Shown piece after piece: positions 1-11,639 of a stretch of 64,000 bases of DNA. The stretch is from Spinacia oleracea (taxonomy: Eukaryota; Streptophyta; Magnoliopsida; Caryophyllales; Amaranthaceae), in NCBI RefSeq assembly GCF_020520425.1, contig NC_079490.1, positions 2,790,001 through 2,854,000 of the forward strand, read 5' to 3'. A program made the position numbers and the translations under genes. The notes beneath the pieces are model-generated. The model ran no database searches. It saw nothing but the letters and a program-made list of their open reading frames with translations, and had not been told where the DNA came from. Numbering within the stretch: position 1 is the first letter of the stretch; every line of letters starts with the position of its first letter.

Positions 1-228
1 TTTTTTTTCTTTCCTTTTTTTTTCTTTTTCTGGTGTAGAGGCAAATCAACAAAATGGTGTAGACGAGATTCGATACCAGATTTTGGGTACCAGCTCTCAA
101 AACTTTACCAACTATATCAGTTGACATCTACTCACTTCCCTTCTTTTTTTGGATTTTAAATCCATTTTATTTCTTAAGTTTTACTATTTTATTGAAGTTA
201 AGATTCAAATTATAGCAAAAATACTACA
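1..228. other. 5' flank of HPAT gene
   Basis: Upstream sequence and presumed 5' UTR of the HPAT gene. It opens with a T-rich pyrimidine run (about 1-32) and is AT-rich up to the start codon. I see no clear TATA box and no other gene. Confidence 0.4.
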
Positions 229-3200
229 ATGATGATGAATGGGAGCAAAATAATGGGGAGGGGAGGTATGGTTTTGTTTGTGGCACTATTTATTGGGTTT
301 TGTTTTGCAATCCATTATTCTTCAACTCTATCGTTAACAAATACCCAACTAAAAGTATTGGGTAAGTACGGCCCGGCCCGACAAGTTGAGCTGGTTGTCG
401 AGACGCCCGTGGACCCGAAACAGGACGCAGTTTCGGGTCCGACCCGGATGAAGTTTCATGTAGCGGTAACGTCCACGGATTCAATCTATAGCAAATGGCA
501 GTGCAGGATTATGTATTATTGGTATAAGAGAGTTAAAGATTTGCCCGGGTCCGATATGGGCGGTTTTACGCGGGTTTTGCATTCGGGTCAGCCCGATAAT
601 TTGATGGAGGAGATCCCTTCTTTTGTTGTGGATCCTTTACCCGAGGGTGTTGATAAGGTGAGTCCATGAATTCCATTAGATAAACTATTATTTCTTGGGT
701 TGACTAAAAGAGTCGAATCTTATGCGCCTAACTTTGAATATTTTATTTTTCTTTTGAAAAAAAAAAATTAAAACGCGAAAGTTAAGTAAGTCTCAAGACC
801 GTGTTGAATTTTCTTATCTAAAATCCATGCCTCTTTTTATCAATGTACTTGTTTTAATCCCGCTCGCCCCCGGCCACTGAAAGGATAACCATATTTATAT
901 CATTACGTACAAAAGCTCATGACTGAATGATACAAATTATTATTATTTTAGTATTTTGTTTGGTAAAAAAACGACATTATGTATGACTTAGATTAGTGGA
1001 TAAGTCTTTGTTGTATGAAATTCGAGGTAAACCATATATTTGAAAGAGGTGGAAGGGTGAACGTCACGTGGAAGATGGACTTGATTAAGAACGCCTTTTA
1101 ATGCATAGTATAGATTTTTATGTGTTTGGAATTGAAAATGTATCATTATATATATGAGCTTGAAAACTTTTTATATATGTAGGGATACATTGTGTTGAAT
1201 AGACCATGGGCTTTTGTTCAATGGTTGGAGAAAGCAACAATTGAGGAAGAGTAAGTGTTTCACTTGTCATAGATTTATGCAACATCTTCAACTCAACTAT
1301 TTTGTACTCTCGTTGTCTCATTTTACTCGCCTCATTTTGACCAAAAACTCATAATAAAATGAGACGGAGGAGTAACAAGTGGCATTATTTTACAAAGTAA
1401 TTAGTACAATTCTTGATGTATTGTTTGTAGATATATTTTAATGGGTGAACCGGATCATTTGTTTGTGAATCCGTTACCAAACTTAGCACAAGGAGAAAAC
1501 CCGGCTGCATATCAATTTTTCTACATCAGACCCGATTTGAATGAGAAGATCGTTAGGAAGTTTTACCCGAATGGATCCATATCGAATGTGGATCCTATTG
1601 GAAGTTCTCCAGTCATTATAACAAAGGTATAAGCTATTAACTTTTATCCTAGTCCCTAATTTTCTAGTTTTCTAATACTTTCTCGTTTCTTATTGATTTT
1701 CCTGTTTTGGTTGTCCACGTTTTCCATTACACATGTTTAACCATCAATTCATTAATTTCGTATGCGTAAATTTTTGATATTTTGAAACCACTCAGTGAAA
1801 CAAATCAAACAAGACACCACGTGACTATGTTTTTTTCCTTACATTTTGTTTTTTTTTGTAATAGTCTTTGCTGAAAGAAATCGCGCCTACATGGATGAAC
1901 ATTTCGTTACGGATAAAAAATGATCCCGAGGCAGACAAGACCTTCGATTGGGTACAAGAAATGTGAGAGATTTAATTTAATTTTCCCGTTACTAGTTCAA
2001 ATAACATTATTATAAACGTGACAATCAATTCCAGACGTAATTTCATCGTTCTAACGTGTGTTAAAATGTGCGCGTGTAACACGTGTAGGTACGCCTATGC
2101 TATAGCTTCAGCATTGCACGGTGTGAAGCATAAACTTCATGAGCATTTCATAGTGCAGGTATATATATACAATCGAAAGATTGGGTAACATTAGAATCAA
2201 TTTTGCATTTTTCGTGTTTTAATCGAATTATAATTGTACTTAATTTGGTAATTCTAATGTTAATTACGCGGTTATTTCAGCCTCCGATGGATGGGAATGT
2301 TGAGATTAGTTACATCATTCATTATACTTATGGGTGTGATTATAACAACAAGGTATGTAATTATATATACTCATTGCTTCCTGCGTTGACTGAGAGACTG
2401 TATACGATAGGTTTCAAGTACGAATCCACTGCCTTCATTTGTAATTTATATTACATTTATAGCTTATTCTCGCGCGCGCATAAAAAATACACTCGACTTG
2501 TTGAGTTTAGACATGTACCACCTTTTCGTGAGTCTGTACTAGGTATGCGTATTGCTTGTAGTTACAGCCAAGGCAATTAGAACATCGGGCCGGTAATAAA
2601 AATGGGTGTGGGCTGAGTCGGGTTTTGTGCCTTACCAACGTACCTGGGGCTTGAACGGGCCCACCCCACGCCAAGGCCACTTGTTTCGTGTTGTGCCGTG
2701 TCATAAATTTCATAAGGCGGCCTAGGCACGGCCCAAGCCACGTTCCCTTGTGTCGGGTCGGGCCGTGCTTTTGTGCTCAAATTTCACTTTAATTTAACTT
2801 GTTTTGTGGACTTGTCGTGTCTGTCCTTGCCGTGTCTTTTCCAAAAAATGTGGCCCAAGCTCACGTGCCGACTCGCGCAGTAGATTCGTGCCTAAGCCTA
2901 ATTTCACTACAATTTAACTTGTTTTGTCGTGCCGGGCCATGTTGTGCCCTGTCATACTATTTTTTAAAAAGAAAGTACGATTATAGCCCATGACTTTGTG
3001 CTCATGACATGCCGTGCTTTGTTCATATTGGGCCATGCTGTACCTCGGCCCGCCCGGGCCATTGTCGTCTTTGGTAAAAATTTGTTTGTAACGCTGCATT
3101 TAATTAGCTACTATTTATTTGATCCAAAATTCACAAAATTATGCAGGGAGAGCTTCTTTATGGACAGAAGACAGATTGGCGTTTCGACAAGAGATCGTAT

Positions 3201-4127
3201 CAAGATGCCCCTCCACCCAAAAATCTTACACTGCCTCCTCTTGGAGCTCCTGAAACTGTGGTATGCCTCTAAATTTGACCTCATCAATATTTACCCGGTC
3301 TGCTAGGCAGACCCGACTCTACTCGAAAATTAGCAGGTTTTGGCAGAGTTTTTAGGCCCGTTTTCCGGACCCGGCCCAAAATTTAAAATTTATTGATGGT
3401 TTTTGGCAACGTAAAGCTACAATTTTAGTTATAAATTTAGCCCGGCGTGAAAAGTCCGCTACTTTTGGCCGAAATTGCGGGTTTTGGACACACAAAATTA
3501 GCCTGAACCTTACCACTACCCGACCAGACATAACGGGCTGATTTTAGGCTATGGCCCGGCCCGGCCTTTGATCAGGTCTACTCTAAATTATACTACGTAA
3601 GACTTACTTTTTACATAGTACATTACATACCCACAGTACACGATTATTTTTCTTAACCAACACAAGTTGATAGAGTTCAGAGTTGATGGAGCTCACAAGA
3701 TCGAGCTCCATTTCAGCTAGCCTTATGCGTAGCTGAGTTGATTAACCTTAGATAGGTGTTGGTTCACTAGGGTTATTAGTTTATATATTACCACTACAAG
3801 AATTTCTTATCATTAATGACAACCCAATAACGGCGGGTAAAAAATCCCGTTATAAAAGCCTTTTTCGACGGGACTAACAACCAAATAAATACGGGAACAA
3901 CCGTCGTAAATTTCTTACCGACATAAAATCCCACTACTATTTACCTTTAGCGACGAAATTTCCTATCGTTAATCGTACAATTTCTGTAGTGTACTTTTCG
4001 TAAGCATTTTAATTAATTGCCTGAAAATCTAGCTCTTTTTTTGAGTATTTTGTTATGCTACTCTTTGGTGCAGGTAAGACTAATACAAATGGTGAACGAA
4101 GCCACGGCCAATATACCAGAATGGTAA
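229..4127 (+). CDS. HPAT: Hydroxyproline O-arabinosyltransferase (HPAT/RDN1 family), 8 exons
   Basis: Golgi enzyme (GT95 family) that adds the first L-arabinofuranose to hydroxyproline on extensins and CLE-type peptides. Exons, read from GT-AG signals and frame: 229-657, 1183-1250, 1431-1626, 1865-1962, 2089-2158, 2281-2352, 3147-3260 and 4074-4127, giving 366 aa, the usual family length. A short cytosolic tail and a single membrane segment (about residues 13-29) make it a type II protein. Family landmarks seen: YSKWQCRIMYYWYK in exon 1, RPWAFVQWLEKA in exon 2, GEPDH (the DxD-like sugar-nucleotide motif) in exon 3, APTWMN in exon 4, HYTYGCDY in exon 6, and the C-terminal VNEATANIP before TAA at 4125. 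Every junction keeps the frame, so the gene looks intact. Introns 2, 6 and 7 hold a mini-Stowaway, a GGCC-rich repeat and a CACTA element. The assignment is from remembered family sequence; which paralogue (HPAT1, 2 or 3) is not resolved. Confidence 0.93.
1307..1372. mobile_element. Tiny Stowaway-like MITE in HPAT intron 2
   Basis: A 66 bp foldback. The left end (CTCTCGTTGTCTCATTTTA) matches the right end inverted (TAAAATGAGACGGAGGAG), flanked by TA on both sides (1305-1306 and 1373-1374), the target duplication of Tc1/mariner MITEs. Confidence 0.6.
2585..3065. repeat. GGCC-rich dispersed repeat in HPAT intron 6
   Basis: A stretch full of GGGCC, CGTGCC and GGCCCA words in an otherwise AT-rich intron. 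Similar stretches recur at about 3290-3575, 4600-4935, 5090-5450, 5990-6260, 6570-6665, 10945-10985, 11150-11370 and 22520-22730, in both orientations. No coding capacity or clean termini were found, so the class is unknown. Confidence 0.6.
3290..3575. repeat. GGCC-rich dispersed repeat in HPAT intron 7
   Basis: Second copy of the GGCC-rich family, with words such as CCGGACCCGGCCC and ATGGCCCGGCCCGGCC. Ends are indistinct. Confidence 0.5.
3792..3991. mobile_element. Non-autonomous CACTA element in HPAT intron 7
   Basis: A 200 bp element starting CACTACAAGAA and ending TTTCTGTAGTG, the inverted termini of the CACTA (En/Spm) superfamily. It is flanked by a 3 bp duplication, TAC (3789-3791 and 3992-3994). 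Subterminal CCCGTC/GACGGG-type repeats are present but partly decayed. There is no transposase frame. It lies inside an intron and need not affect splicing. Confidence 0.9.
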
Positions 4128-4289
4128 AATCTCTAATACAGTGTACTTTTTACGAGCAAAACGTACATACATCGATCTCTCTTATACGAAGAAATGGACA
4201 TCATCTACAAAGAAAGATGCACTTGAAGTGTTAAAAAATGTTGTAATCTTGTATGTACAGAGAACCCAAATATTTTCTTGCCAAATTGA

Positions 4290-4568
4290 CACTACAAAAA
4301 TTTGTATCTTTAACGACAACCTAATTAGGACGGGTCAAAAATCCCGTCGCAAAAGCATTTTGAGACGGGGCTAACAACCAAACAATGACGGGAATAATCG
4401 TCGCAAATGTCTTTTACGACGGGTTTACGACAAATTTACGACGGGATTTCTATTAACGACGGCCCCCTTTTATGACGGGTTCGCGACAGGAAATCCCGTC
4501 GTTAATCAACGATTATTGGCCTTTCGTGACGGGATTTCCCGTCGTTAATAGTACCATTTCTTGTAGTG
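4290..4568. mobile_element. Non-autonomous CACTA element just 3' of HPAT
   Basis: A 279 bp element starting CACTACAAAAATTTG and ending CATTTCTTGTAGTG, with a perfect 3 bp duplication TGA (4287-4289 and 4569-4571). Its subterminal regions repeat GACGGG and CCCGTCGTTAA. It starts 162 bp after the HPAT stop, so it may lie in the 3' UTR or supply the polyadenylation region. Same family as 3792-3991 and 28676-28944. Confidence 0.92.
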
Positions 4569-4599
4569 TGATGATACTTTTGGGAAAGAAAAGTGTTTA

Positions 4600-5450
4600 C
4601 CATTCACGGCTCGGACCCAACATGAAAAAAGCACGGCCAAGAACGAGCAGAAGTCGTGGGCTGGGCTAAGACCTCATTGTTTTTTTTTTTAAAAACACGA
4701 CAAGACACGACATGATCCGACCCGACACAACTAGGCTTAGTTAGGCACAAGGCCTGACCCGGACCAACACAAGAGCACATGGGCTTAGCAAGCCGCATTT
4801 TTAAAAAATTTGTCGTAAATCATCCCAACACGAATCAAGTGAGCTTGGCATGAGCCGGGCCCATTCAGGCCCAGCCCAAGGCATATGGGACTACACAAAA
4901 CACGACCCTGTCCAGCCCAACCCACCACATTACCATCTCTACAAATGTTGATACAAAGCATATTTCCCACATTTGTGATAATGTTACGTTCCAAATTACA
5001 CTAAGACCAACTTCATATCTGAAACTTTGGCATATAATACAACTAATCTACCTATATATTGATACAACTATATACAATTATTATATGTCGTGTCCGGCTC
5101 GGGCAGGTCAGTCGGGCTTTCGTGCCTAAGCCTCATTTCACTCGATTGAATAAAACTTACCATGTTGCCAAGTCATGTCGTGCTTTTCGTAAAATAAAAT
5201 AAAATGCGTACCAAGCTAGCCCACGGCCCACGACTTCGTGCTCATATCGGGTCTGGGTTTTATCGTGTTGGGTCGTGTCGTATCTTGGCCCGTCCTGGCC
5301 CAATGCCATCTTTAATCAAGTTGCGACAACGGAGGTAACTTTAAGTGGACTTGGTGTGGGGTGGTACTGGCAAGCCCCAAGGCACGTGGGCTTGACATGA
5401 AGCCCAGACCAGCCCGACCCGACCCGGCCCATATTGATGATAATGTTACA
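4600..5450. repeat. GGCC-rich repeats between HPAT and NPC2
   Basis: Two neighbouring blocks (about 4600-4935 and 5090-5450) of the GGCC/CGTGCC-rich family, the first apparently inverted relative to the second. They fill the spacer between two convergent genes. No gene was seen. Confidence 0.5.
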
Positions 5451-5566
5451 TTGTTATAAACTTATAATTCCCTTCCAAATTACAGCAAGAAGCCAAGAAT
5501 AACTTCTTATCTAAAACTTTTGCATACAATTTCTTAACTACATTGATACAACTTAACTACAATTGT

Positions 5567-8500
5567 TTAAGGATGTTGTTGTTGTTGACTATCAGATTTT
5601 GAAGGTCTTGAAGTAAGAGAAGGCCTCATTTTAACAATCTGTTCATCATCAACGCCCAACTTCTTAGCAAGCCGTGCTGCCTCGAAAAACCGTTTCACTG
5701 CCTCCTCCATGTACTCCTTCCCTTGCTTCACCGTCTGCCCTTTCGCTATACTTTCCGGGTAGCTCGAAAGCATGTTATCGCCTTTCAACACCGCGGCGAG
5801 GTGCATCAGCTCTTGCTGGAACTCGCTCATCGGCCTGTTTTCGTCGGCCTCCGACTTCCTTATCTTCACCGGCGTCGGCAGTTGCGCTGTACGTAACCAA
5901 GACACAACACATGAATTTTGGTTACACTGAAGTACTGAGCAAAAGGAAATAAAGCTAGAAATTCACTGATCTAATATACTTAAACATGAATGTTGGCCGG
6001 GCCGGGCCGGGCCGGGCCCGGCCTGAACGGGCCCGGCACACACCTAATCCACTTGCTTGGCCAGAAATTTCAAAAGGGGGACTAGCTACTTAGAGATGGA
6101 CTTGGGGCGAGTCGGGTCTTGTATTGGGCCTGGATGGGACCGGCCCGACCCACACTAACCCATTTGCTTCAAGTCGGGCCTGGCCGAAAATTTCAAAAAT
6201 GCGACCCCAAGACAATATGCCCTCGTGTCGGGCCAAGATGGGTTTTCGTGTCTAAGCCTCGTTTCACTCTAAGGCTTCTTTTTATTTAACTTATTTTGTC
6301 CAAACTTATATTTTCTAAACGTATCTTAACTTATACTCCTTATGAACTTACATAAACTTATTTTATCCTACAAAATATATTTTTTGTCTGAAATAGACGT
6401 ATTTTTGTGTGAAAACGTTTGAAAAATACTTACTTTTTTATGAACTTATTTTTATCTTAACTTATCTGAACTTATTTTGTTTGAAAAAAATCAAAATAAG
6501 TCGAACAAAACATATCCAATATTTAACTCGCTACGTCGTGCTTTTTCAAACAAATAAAAAACTTAGCGACTCTAGCCCATTCCACCTCTCGACCCATGAC
6601 TTTGTGCTCATATAAGGTCGTGTTGGGCCATGATGTGCATCGGCCTAAGCCTGACCCATTGTCATCTTTAATCAGATTACCATAGGGAACCTGGAGTTTA
6701 CGCAATGCGAAGTGTTGGATAAAAACATTTGCACAGTTTTTTTTTTATGCACGCGTGTCCACGATCTAATTTAGTAATCTATATTATATATTAAAAGGCG
6801 ATTATAAGAAAGTTAAGGACTTAAGGGTTACATAAGGTTTGAACCCTTGACTAGTTTAAACAATAAAGCCTTTACCACTAGGCTATTAAATGCTTCTTAT
6901 TATCATTACCAAAAAATATATAAAAGTAAATGTGAATGTTATTAATATAGTAACCCGGGGTATCGCCCGGGTCCAAAAACTATTTTACGACGAAAACAAA
7001 ACACAGGGGACTGGGGTCATGAGTTAGAAGTGATTAAAATCCTGGCTCTACCACTGATTATGATTATAAGACCCCTTATCGCGAAAAACCCAAAAACCTA
7101 AAACAAAATGCATATTATAAGTTCAGTTTAAACTAACCTGGACAATCTGTTCTTGGTTCAGTCCTGGTTTGTACAATGCCCTCAAAGGTGCCAGCCCAAG
7201 CATCCCTTTTGGTTAAGAAAGGGCTAGACAGGTTGAAGAGTTTCTTGACCGTAGCTGCAATCGACGAGTGCTCGTATTCCGATGTCGGATACGGTCCTTT
7301 AGCCTTATGTACAACTGCAAAAATGTCAGTAATCAGTAAGGGTCTGTTTGGCCAAACTTCTGAAAAGACAGTTAGTCAGTAATCCACTACGAGTACGAAT
7401 TATTGAACCATCATTGGTTAAAAAAGTTTCATAAAATCAATTAATGTAATGGATTAAGGAATCTCAAGTGAATATAACATGAAAAATAAGACATTACTTT
7501 TACAAAGGTTACATAAAAGCCAATGTGAAATGAAGAAAGTTGTGACACTTTCTAGACTATCACATGATTTATATTGCAACTTGTTAGGCTAAAATCTAAA
7601 GTAACTATTCAGATATTCTGGCTAGTTGCAGTTGAATGTCAGATTGCGGTGGCGGTTTTAGGTCCTGTTCTTTTGGACTTTATTCAGTTTCATTCGGTTG
7701 ATTCAGTTAAGTTTCTAATATTATTTTCCCTAGAAAAGACGTGAACCTAACAATCCATGCAACCTAGATTACATAAGGATTTATATATGAGCATTTTTGT
7801 TAGATTCGTCTCGATATATAGTTTCAAAATATCAAACTTTTATATTATTATATAAGTAGTATCACCTACAATTATAAAAAATATGAAAATATAGATCGAG
7901 ACGAATCTAACAAGATATTAATGACTAAATTTTTGTATTGACAAGCGTAAAAATTAAAATGGTGCAACAATTAAAAAACAGAGGACGTAGTTCAAATAGA
8001 AGGCGGAAGTTGTTTTAGATTACTTACCAGTACCCTTTTCGATCCAAGGCGAAACCGCAATAGTTGGGACCCGAACTCCCAACCTATCGAACTTAAACAA
8101 GAAAGGTTCAGGCCCCACTATCCCGTCAGGGCTAGGGATCCCACTAGCCGGGGTAGGGACATGATCGTAAAACCCACCATGCTCGTCGTAGGTGATCAAT
8201 AGTAACGTTTCGTTCCACTGCGGACTAGCCCTTAGGGTTTCGTACACTTCCTTTACGAACAACTGGCCTTGGTACACGTCGTGCGACGGGTGATCGTCGT
8301 TAGCCGGTTCCGACTTCGTGTCCGTGTAACGTTGTTCGATCACGACGTAACCCGGGAGCTTCCCTGCCCTAGCATGCCTTTTGAAAAACGTACCATAGGG
8401 TAAGAATTTGGTGACATACTTGAGCTTTCTTAGGTTGCGATAGAACAATGTGGCCGGAATATTTTGGTAGTAAATTCCAAAGGGTATCCCTCCACTTTCC

Positions 8501-9819
8501 AAGTTCTCGAATATTGTCCTTTGTGGGTAGCCTGTTCAACACAATTATGCCATTACAATTTACCATCATGTAATAATATTTTATTTTTTCTCCCAGATAA
8601 GTCGCAATGACATTATAAATTATAAATAATAGGAGTGAAATCAAATCAGTGACTTATTGGTATACAAGGTGATCGGTATTTACTACTAGACCAGGATATC
8701 ATTGGTATCATGCGGTAACTGTAATTAACATGCATTTTCTCATTTTGACTATGTTTTGTTCACCTTAGTTTCACTTATTTCATGAAAAATTAAATTTAGT
8801 TAAATTAAAATAATATAAATTCAGGAGCAAAATATCGTACACATATATCAAAATGGGTCAAAATGGTATTACAAACTACAGCTAAAATATCGTACGCGGG
8901 TGATCAGTATTTACCACTAGACCATAATCTCATTAGTATCATATAAATAAAATTTACGGCCATTATTTACCACTAGACCACTTGACAAGATTTACGGCCA
9001 TTATGTAGTCTGATTCACGTAACTTGAGATTGAATCACGTATACATTATAACAAACAAATAATCCATATAAACACGAATCAAATTTGGTTCGACTCAATC
9101 GAAAAAGTAATCTAATTTTTACGATAAACGGAATACGTGAAGAACAAAACTAGCCGCACACTGGCTCAAGAAATTTACCTTAAACAATTTAAACCCAAAA
9201 CAAACAAGACGGTAAAAAAAAAGTTACCTTTAGCAAGTAAGGCTGGGATATTACTAGTAGCTCCACCCGAAGTAGCCGAGTGAACAAAAAGCCGGTTCGG
9301 TTGAGTCGACGAAGGAACCGAAGCGAACCACCGGTCGAAACCCGCGAATTCCTGAACCAAACTTTTGTAAACCGGTACCATTTCCGGTCTATACCCATTC
9401 ATAACATGTCTAGCCATATCCATACTCTTATTAACATCATAAGCTTGTTGAGCAAACCCATTCATACGGGCCGGTTCAGACCCGGTTTGACCCAACCCGA
9501 AAATCTGTTCCCTTATTGCTTGAAATGAATGACCCGGGTCCGGATCAACCACATAATGGGCCGTATCGTTGTACAAAATAAGTGGTGAATCCGGTTCAGA
9601 GAGGGAAACCCGGTTTGACTCGGACCCGTTTACGCCGTCGATATCCGGGTTGAGTCTTTTCATCCAACCCAACATGTGGTCGAAAGACCGGTTCTCCATT
9701 ACTAAAATGACAATGGTTTTGATTGGGCTGGCCCGGGTAAGTGACCCGTGGGTTAAAAGAATAATTATGGTTAAGAAAATTGAATGAAAGAAGATATTGT
9801 TTTTGTTGTGAAACTTCAT
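5567..9819 (-). CDS. NPC2: Non-specific phospholipase C (NPC2-like), 4 exons
   Basis: Secretory-pathway enzyme that hydrolyses phosphatidylcholine and related glycerolipids to diacylglycerol and phospho-head group. Exons on the minus strand: 9819-9228, 8531-8028, 7314-7138 and 5886-5567, giving 530 aa, close to Arabidopsis NPC2. A hydrophobic signal peptide (residues 1 to about 30) precedes the phosphoesterase domain. Landmarks: [11 protein letters not shown] near residue 42, [41 protein letters not shown] near 275, and [15 protein letters not shown] near 311. These are the conserved acidic and histidine clusters of the bacterial PLC/acid phosphatase fold. The C-terminal tail ([22 protein letters not shown]) resembles NPC2 more than NPC1 or NPC6. 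Splice sites keep the frame throughout, so the gene looks intact. Introns 2 and 3 contain a MITE and repeats. The paralogue call is from memory of family sequences. Confidence 0.93.
5990..6260. repeat. GGCC-rich repeat with (GGGCC)n run in NPC2 intron 3
   Basis: Contains a short tandem GGGCC run near 5997-6030 followed by the dispersed GGCC-rich family sequence. A further fragment is at 6570-6665. Both are within NPC2 intron 3 (5887-7137). Confidence 0.55.
6281..6515. repeat. Foldback repeat (ACTTATTTTG type) in NPC2 intron 3
   Basis: An AT-rich block with AACTTATTTTGTCC at the left and AAAATAAGTCGAACA at the right, inverted relative to each other. It belongs to the same MITE-like family as 14045-14312, 36778-37112 and 51588-51810. 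Exact ends are unclear. Confidence 0.45.
6778..6982 (+). mobile_element. Helitron-like short element in NPC2 intron 3
   Basis: It starts TCTATATTATATATTAAAAG after an A, like the 5' ends of plant Helitrons, and ends with a GC-rich hairpin (CCCGGGGTATCGCCCGGG) about ten bases before CTAT and then T. The terminal CTAT departs from the usual CTRR, so the call is tentative. Confidence 0.4.
7798..7913. mobile_element. Short foldback MITE in NPC2 intron 2
   Basis: Inverted termini TTGTTAGATTCGTCTCGAT and ATCGAGACGAATCTAACAA about 116 bp apart. Fragments of the same terminal sequence recur near 13660-13682, 19160-19175 and 55888-55910. Confidence 0.65.
8660..9005. repeat. Short direct repeats in NPC2 intron 1
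   Basis: The phrase ATTTACYACTAGACCA occurs three times (near 8678, 8909 and 8965); the first two copies continue into similar sequence (TCATTRGTATCAT). They are imperfect direct repeats within the intron and carry no coding signal. Confidence 0.45.
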
Positions 9820-9884
9820 TGTTACTCAACTCTCTCTTGTGTTTTCTTTGGTTAGGAAATGGGAAATGGAGAGAGAAAGTTGAG

Positions 9885-9891
9885 TTATATA
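9885..9891 (-). promoter_or_regulatory. Likely TATA box of NPC2
   Basis: TATATAA on the minus strand about 66 bp upstream of the NPC2 ATG. This spacing would place a transcription start near 9855 and a very short leader. A pyrimidine-rich CT stretch lies between it and the ATG. Inferred from position and sequence only. Confidence 0.5.
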
Positions 9892-10079
9892 GCTAAGTTT
9901 GGTGGGCAAATATTGGCTTTCTCCTTGAGTTCTTTCCCTTTTTATGTGGTTATCTATTTGTCCATTTGAATGTTAGGCTTGAAAATATAAGGTGAAAAGA
10001 AAGTCTCAATTATTTATGTAGTTACTTTTGATTGTGAATCTATAGGGAGCTAGCTCTATGTGATTATCTTTATGCGTGC

Positions 10080-10290
10080 GACGTTTGAATCCTCGAGGCT
10101 TGAACCTATTACATATGCGCTACGGCGTCTGGATCCTTGAGGCTTGAACCAGATAAGCTATTCCGCTATTTCATGTACGCAACGGTGCCTGAATCCTCGA
10201 GGCTTGAACCAGACAAGCTATTCCGCTATTCCATATGCGCAACGGCTCCTGAATTCTTGAGGTTGATCCAGATTAGCTACTCATATGTGC
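10080..10290. repeat. About 60 bp tandem repeat upstream of NPC2
   Basis: Roughly three and a half imperfect units sharing TCCTYGAGGCTTGAACCAGA and GCTATTCCGCTATT, with period near 60-61 bp. Reading through gives a small repeated peptide (RLEPDKLFRY twice), but there is no gene context and I do not call it coding. Confidence 0.7.
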
Positions 10291-10599
10291 AACAAGCATT
10301 AAACATACTGAGAAAATAACACGTGATGATACTAACCTGCATCAAGATACATGCATCAGTATAAGGCTATAGGAACAAAAGCTTAGAAAGTTGCTTCACA
10401 CAGGACAAGTTGCGTCATACACACATATCACTAGAAAAAATGTTAACACCTGAATAGACCACATATTAGGTTGACGGGTTTCCACCCAAAAATCAATTGG
10501 TGATATGTGGAGATGGCCACCAATGTTATATGTAAGCGAATATAACTCTATTTCTTTCATTTGAGACAATTAGTCTCAACTCACGTGTGGATTAATCTT

Positions 10600-11380
10600 A
10601 CCGCTTAATTGTAATTTAGAATTGATTAACTTTATGTCACACAATTCGAAGAGGATAGTTGCGGGGCATGTGAGTAATCCGCAATTGCGCACGATTGGAC
10701 AGAGAAAAGAGGGAAAAGGAGACAAAGCAAAAGGGTGAATGGTATGTCGTTTTGTGTGTGTTGAGCCTTGTGTTTGTAGATGATATTGTCGTTTTATTAT
10801 GTAAATATTGTCACACCATATCTACAACTTAGGGAGTACTTTGTACGAAGAATATCACATATTCACATGTTACGTTAACAAACAATATAGGACTATCACG
10901 GGTTCAAGACTTCAAGGACCTCCCACTATTCACATGTTACGTTAATTTCGGGCCGGGCCGGCGGGCCGGGCTCATCTTGATCAGGTCTACTTCAATTACT
11001 TGCCTTTAATTTTTTTGTTGGACAGAAATGTGCCTCTATTTAGGGATTCCTCTAAAAATAAATTTTGATTTTATTTACGTTAGACGGCCAAGAAAGATTC
11101 GGCTAAAAAATTTGTACGTTATGAATTTATGATTAATGTCAGATCAAGCGTCATACCCGTTATTTCGGGCCAAAATAGCGGGTTCAAGGACCTAGCACTA
11201 TTCACATGTCAAGCGCCAATTCGCCAAACCCACTATTTCGGACCAAAATAGCGGAATTTTCGAGCCATTCGAATCTCGTCCATTTTATAACTGGAATTCA
11301 ATTTTGAGTTGCCCAATAACTGCCCAAACCTTTTTTGATTGGGCCGGGTCTGAAAAACGGGCCTAAAATTCTGGCCAAAA
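10600..11380. repeat. Spacer with GGCC-rich repeat remnants
   Basis: AT-rich spacer with short remnants of the GGCC-rich family near 10945-10985 and 11150-11370. In the latter, AATAGCGG and TATTTCGG phrases are repeated. No gene was seen. Confidence 0.4.
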
Positions 11381-11522
11381 CCGCTATTTTATATTGCAAA
11401 GAAACAAACATACAAAAACACAGAGGGAGTGTACTGTAATGTTATATTGCATATCTGGTAGAAAGTTTAAGATAACAACTTGACAAACAGAAGGTTTCAG
11501 AAAATAAAATACAAAGTACATA

Positions 11523-11606
11523 GTTTTCGGTTCAAACAACGTAACAACACGTTTTCGGTTCAAACAACGTAACAACACGTTTTCGGTTCAAACAACGTAA
11601 TAACAT
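11523..11606. repeat. 28 bp minisatellite, 3 copies
   Basis: Three head-to-tail copies of a 28 bp unit beginning GTTTTCGGTTCAAACAACGT (11523, 11551, 11579). The first two are identical and the third is slightly diverged at its end. Confidence 0.9.
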
Positions 11607-11639
11607 TTACGTTCAAACGACATAAAAAAAACACACGAT

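Noticed and set aside
2203-2580. A 125 aa plus-strand frame across HPAT exon 6
   Set aside because: It only reads through the real exon 2281-2352 into both flanking introns; the non-exon parts have no family similarity.
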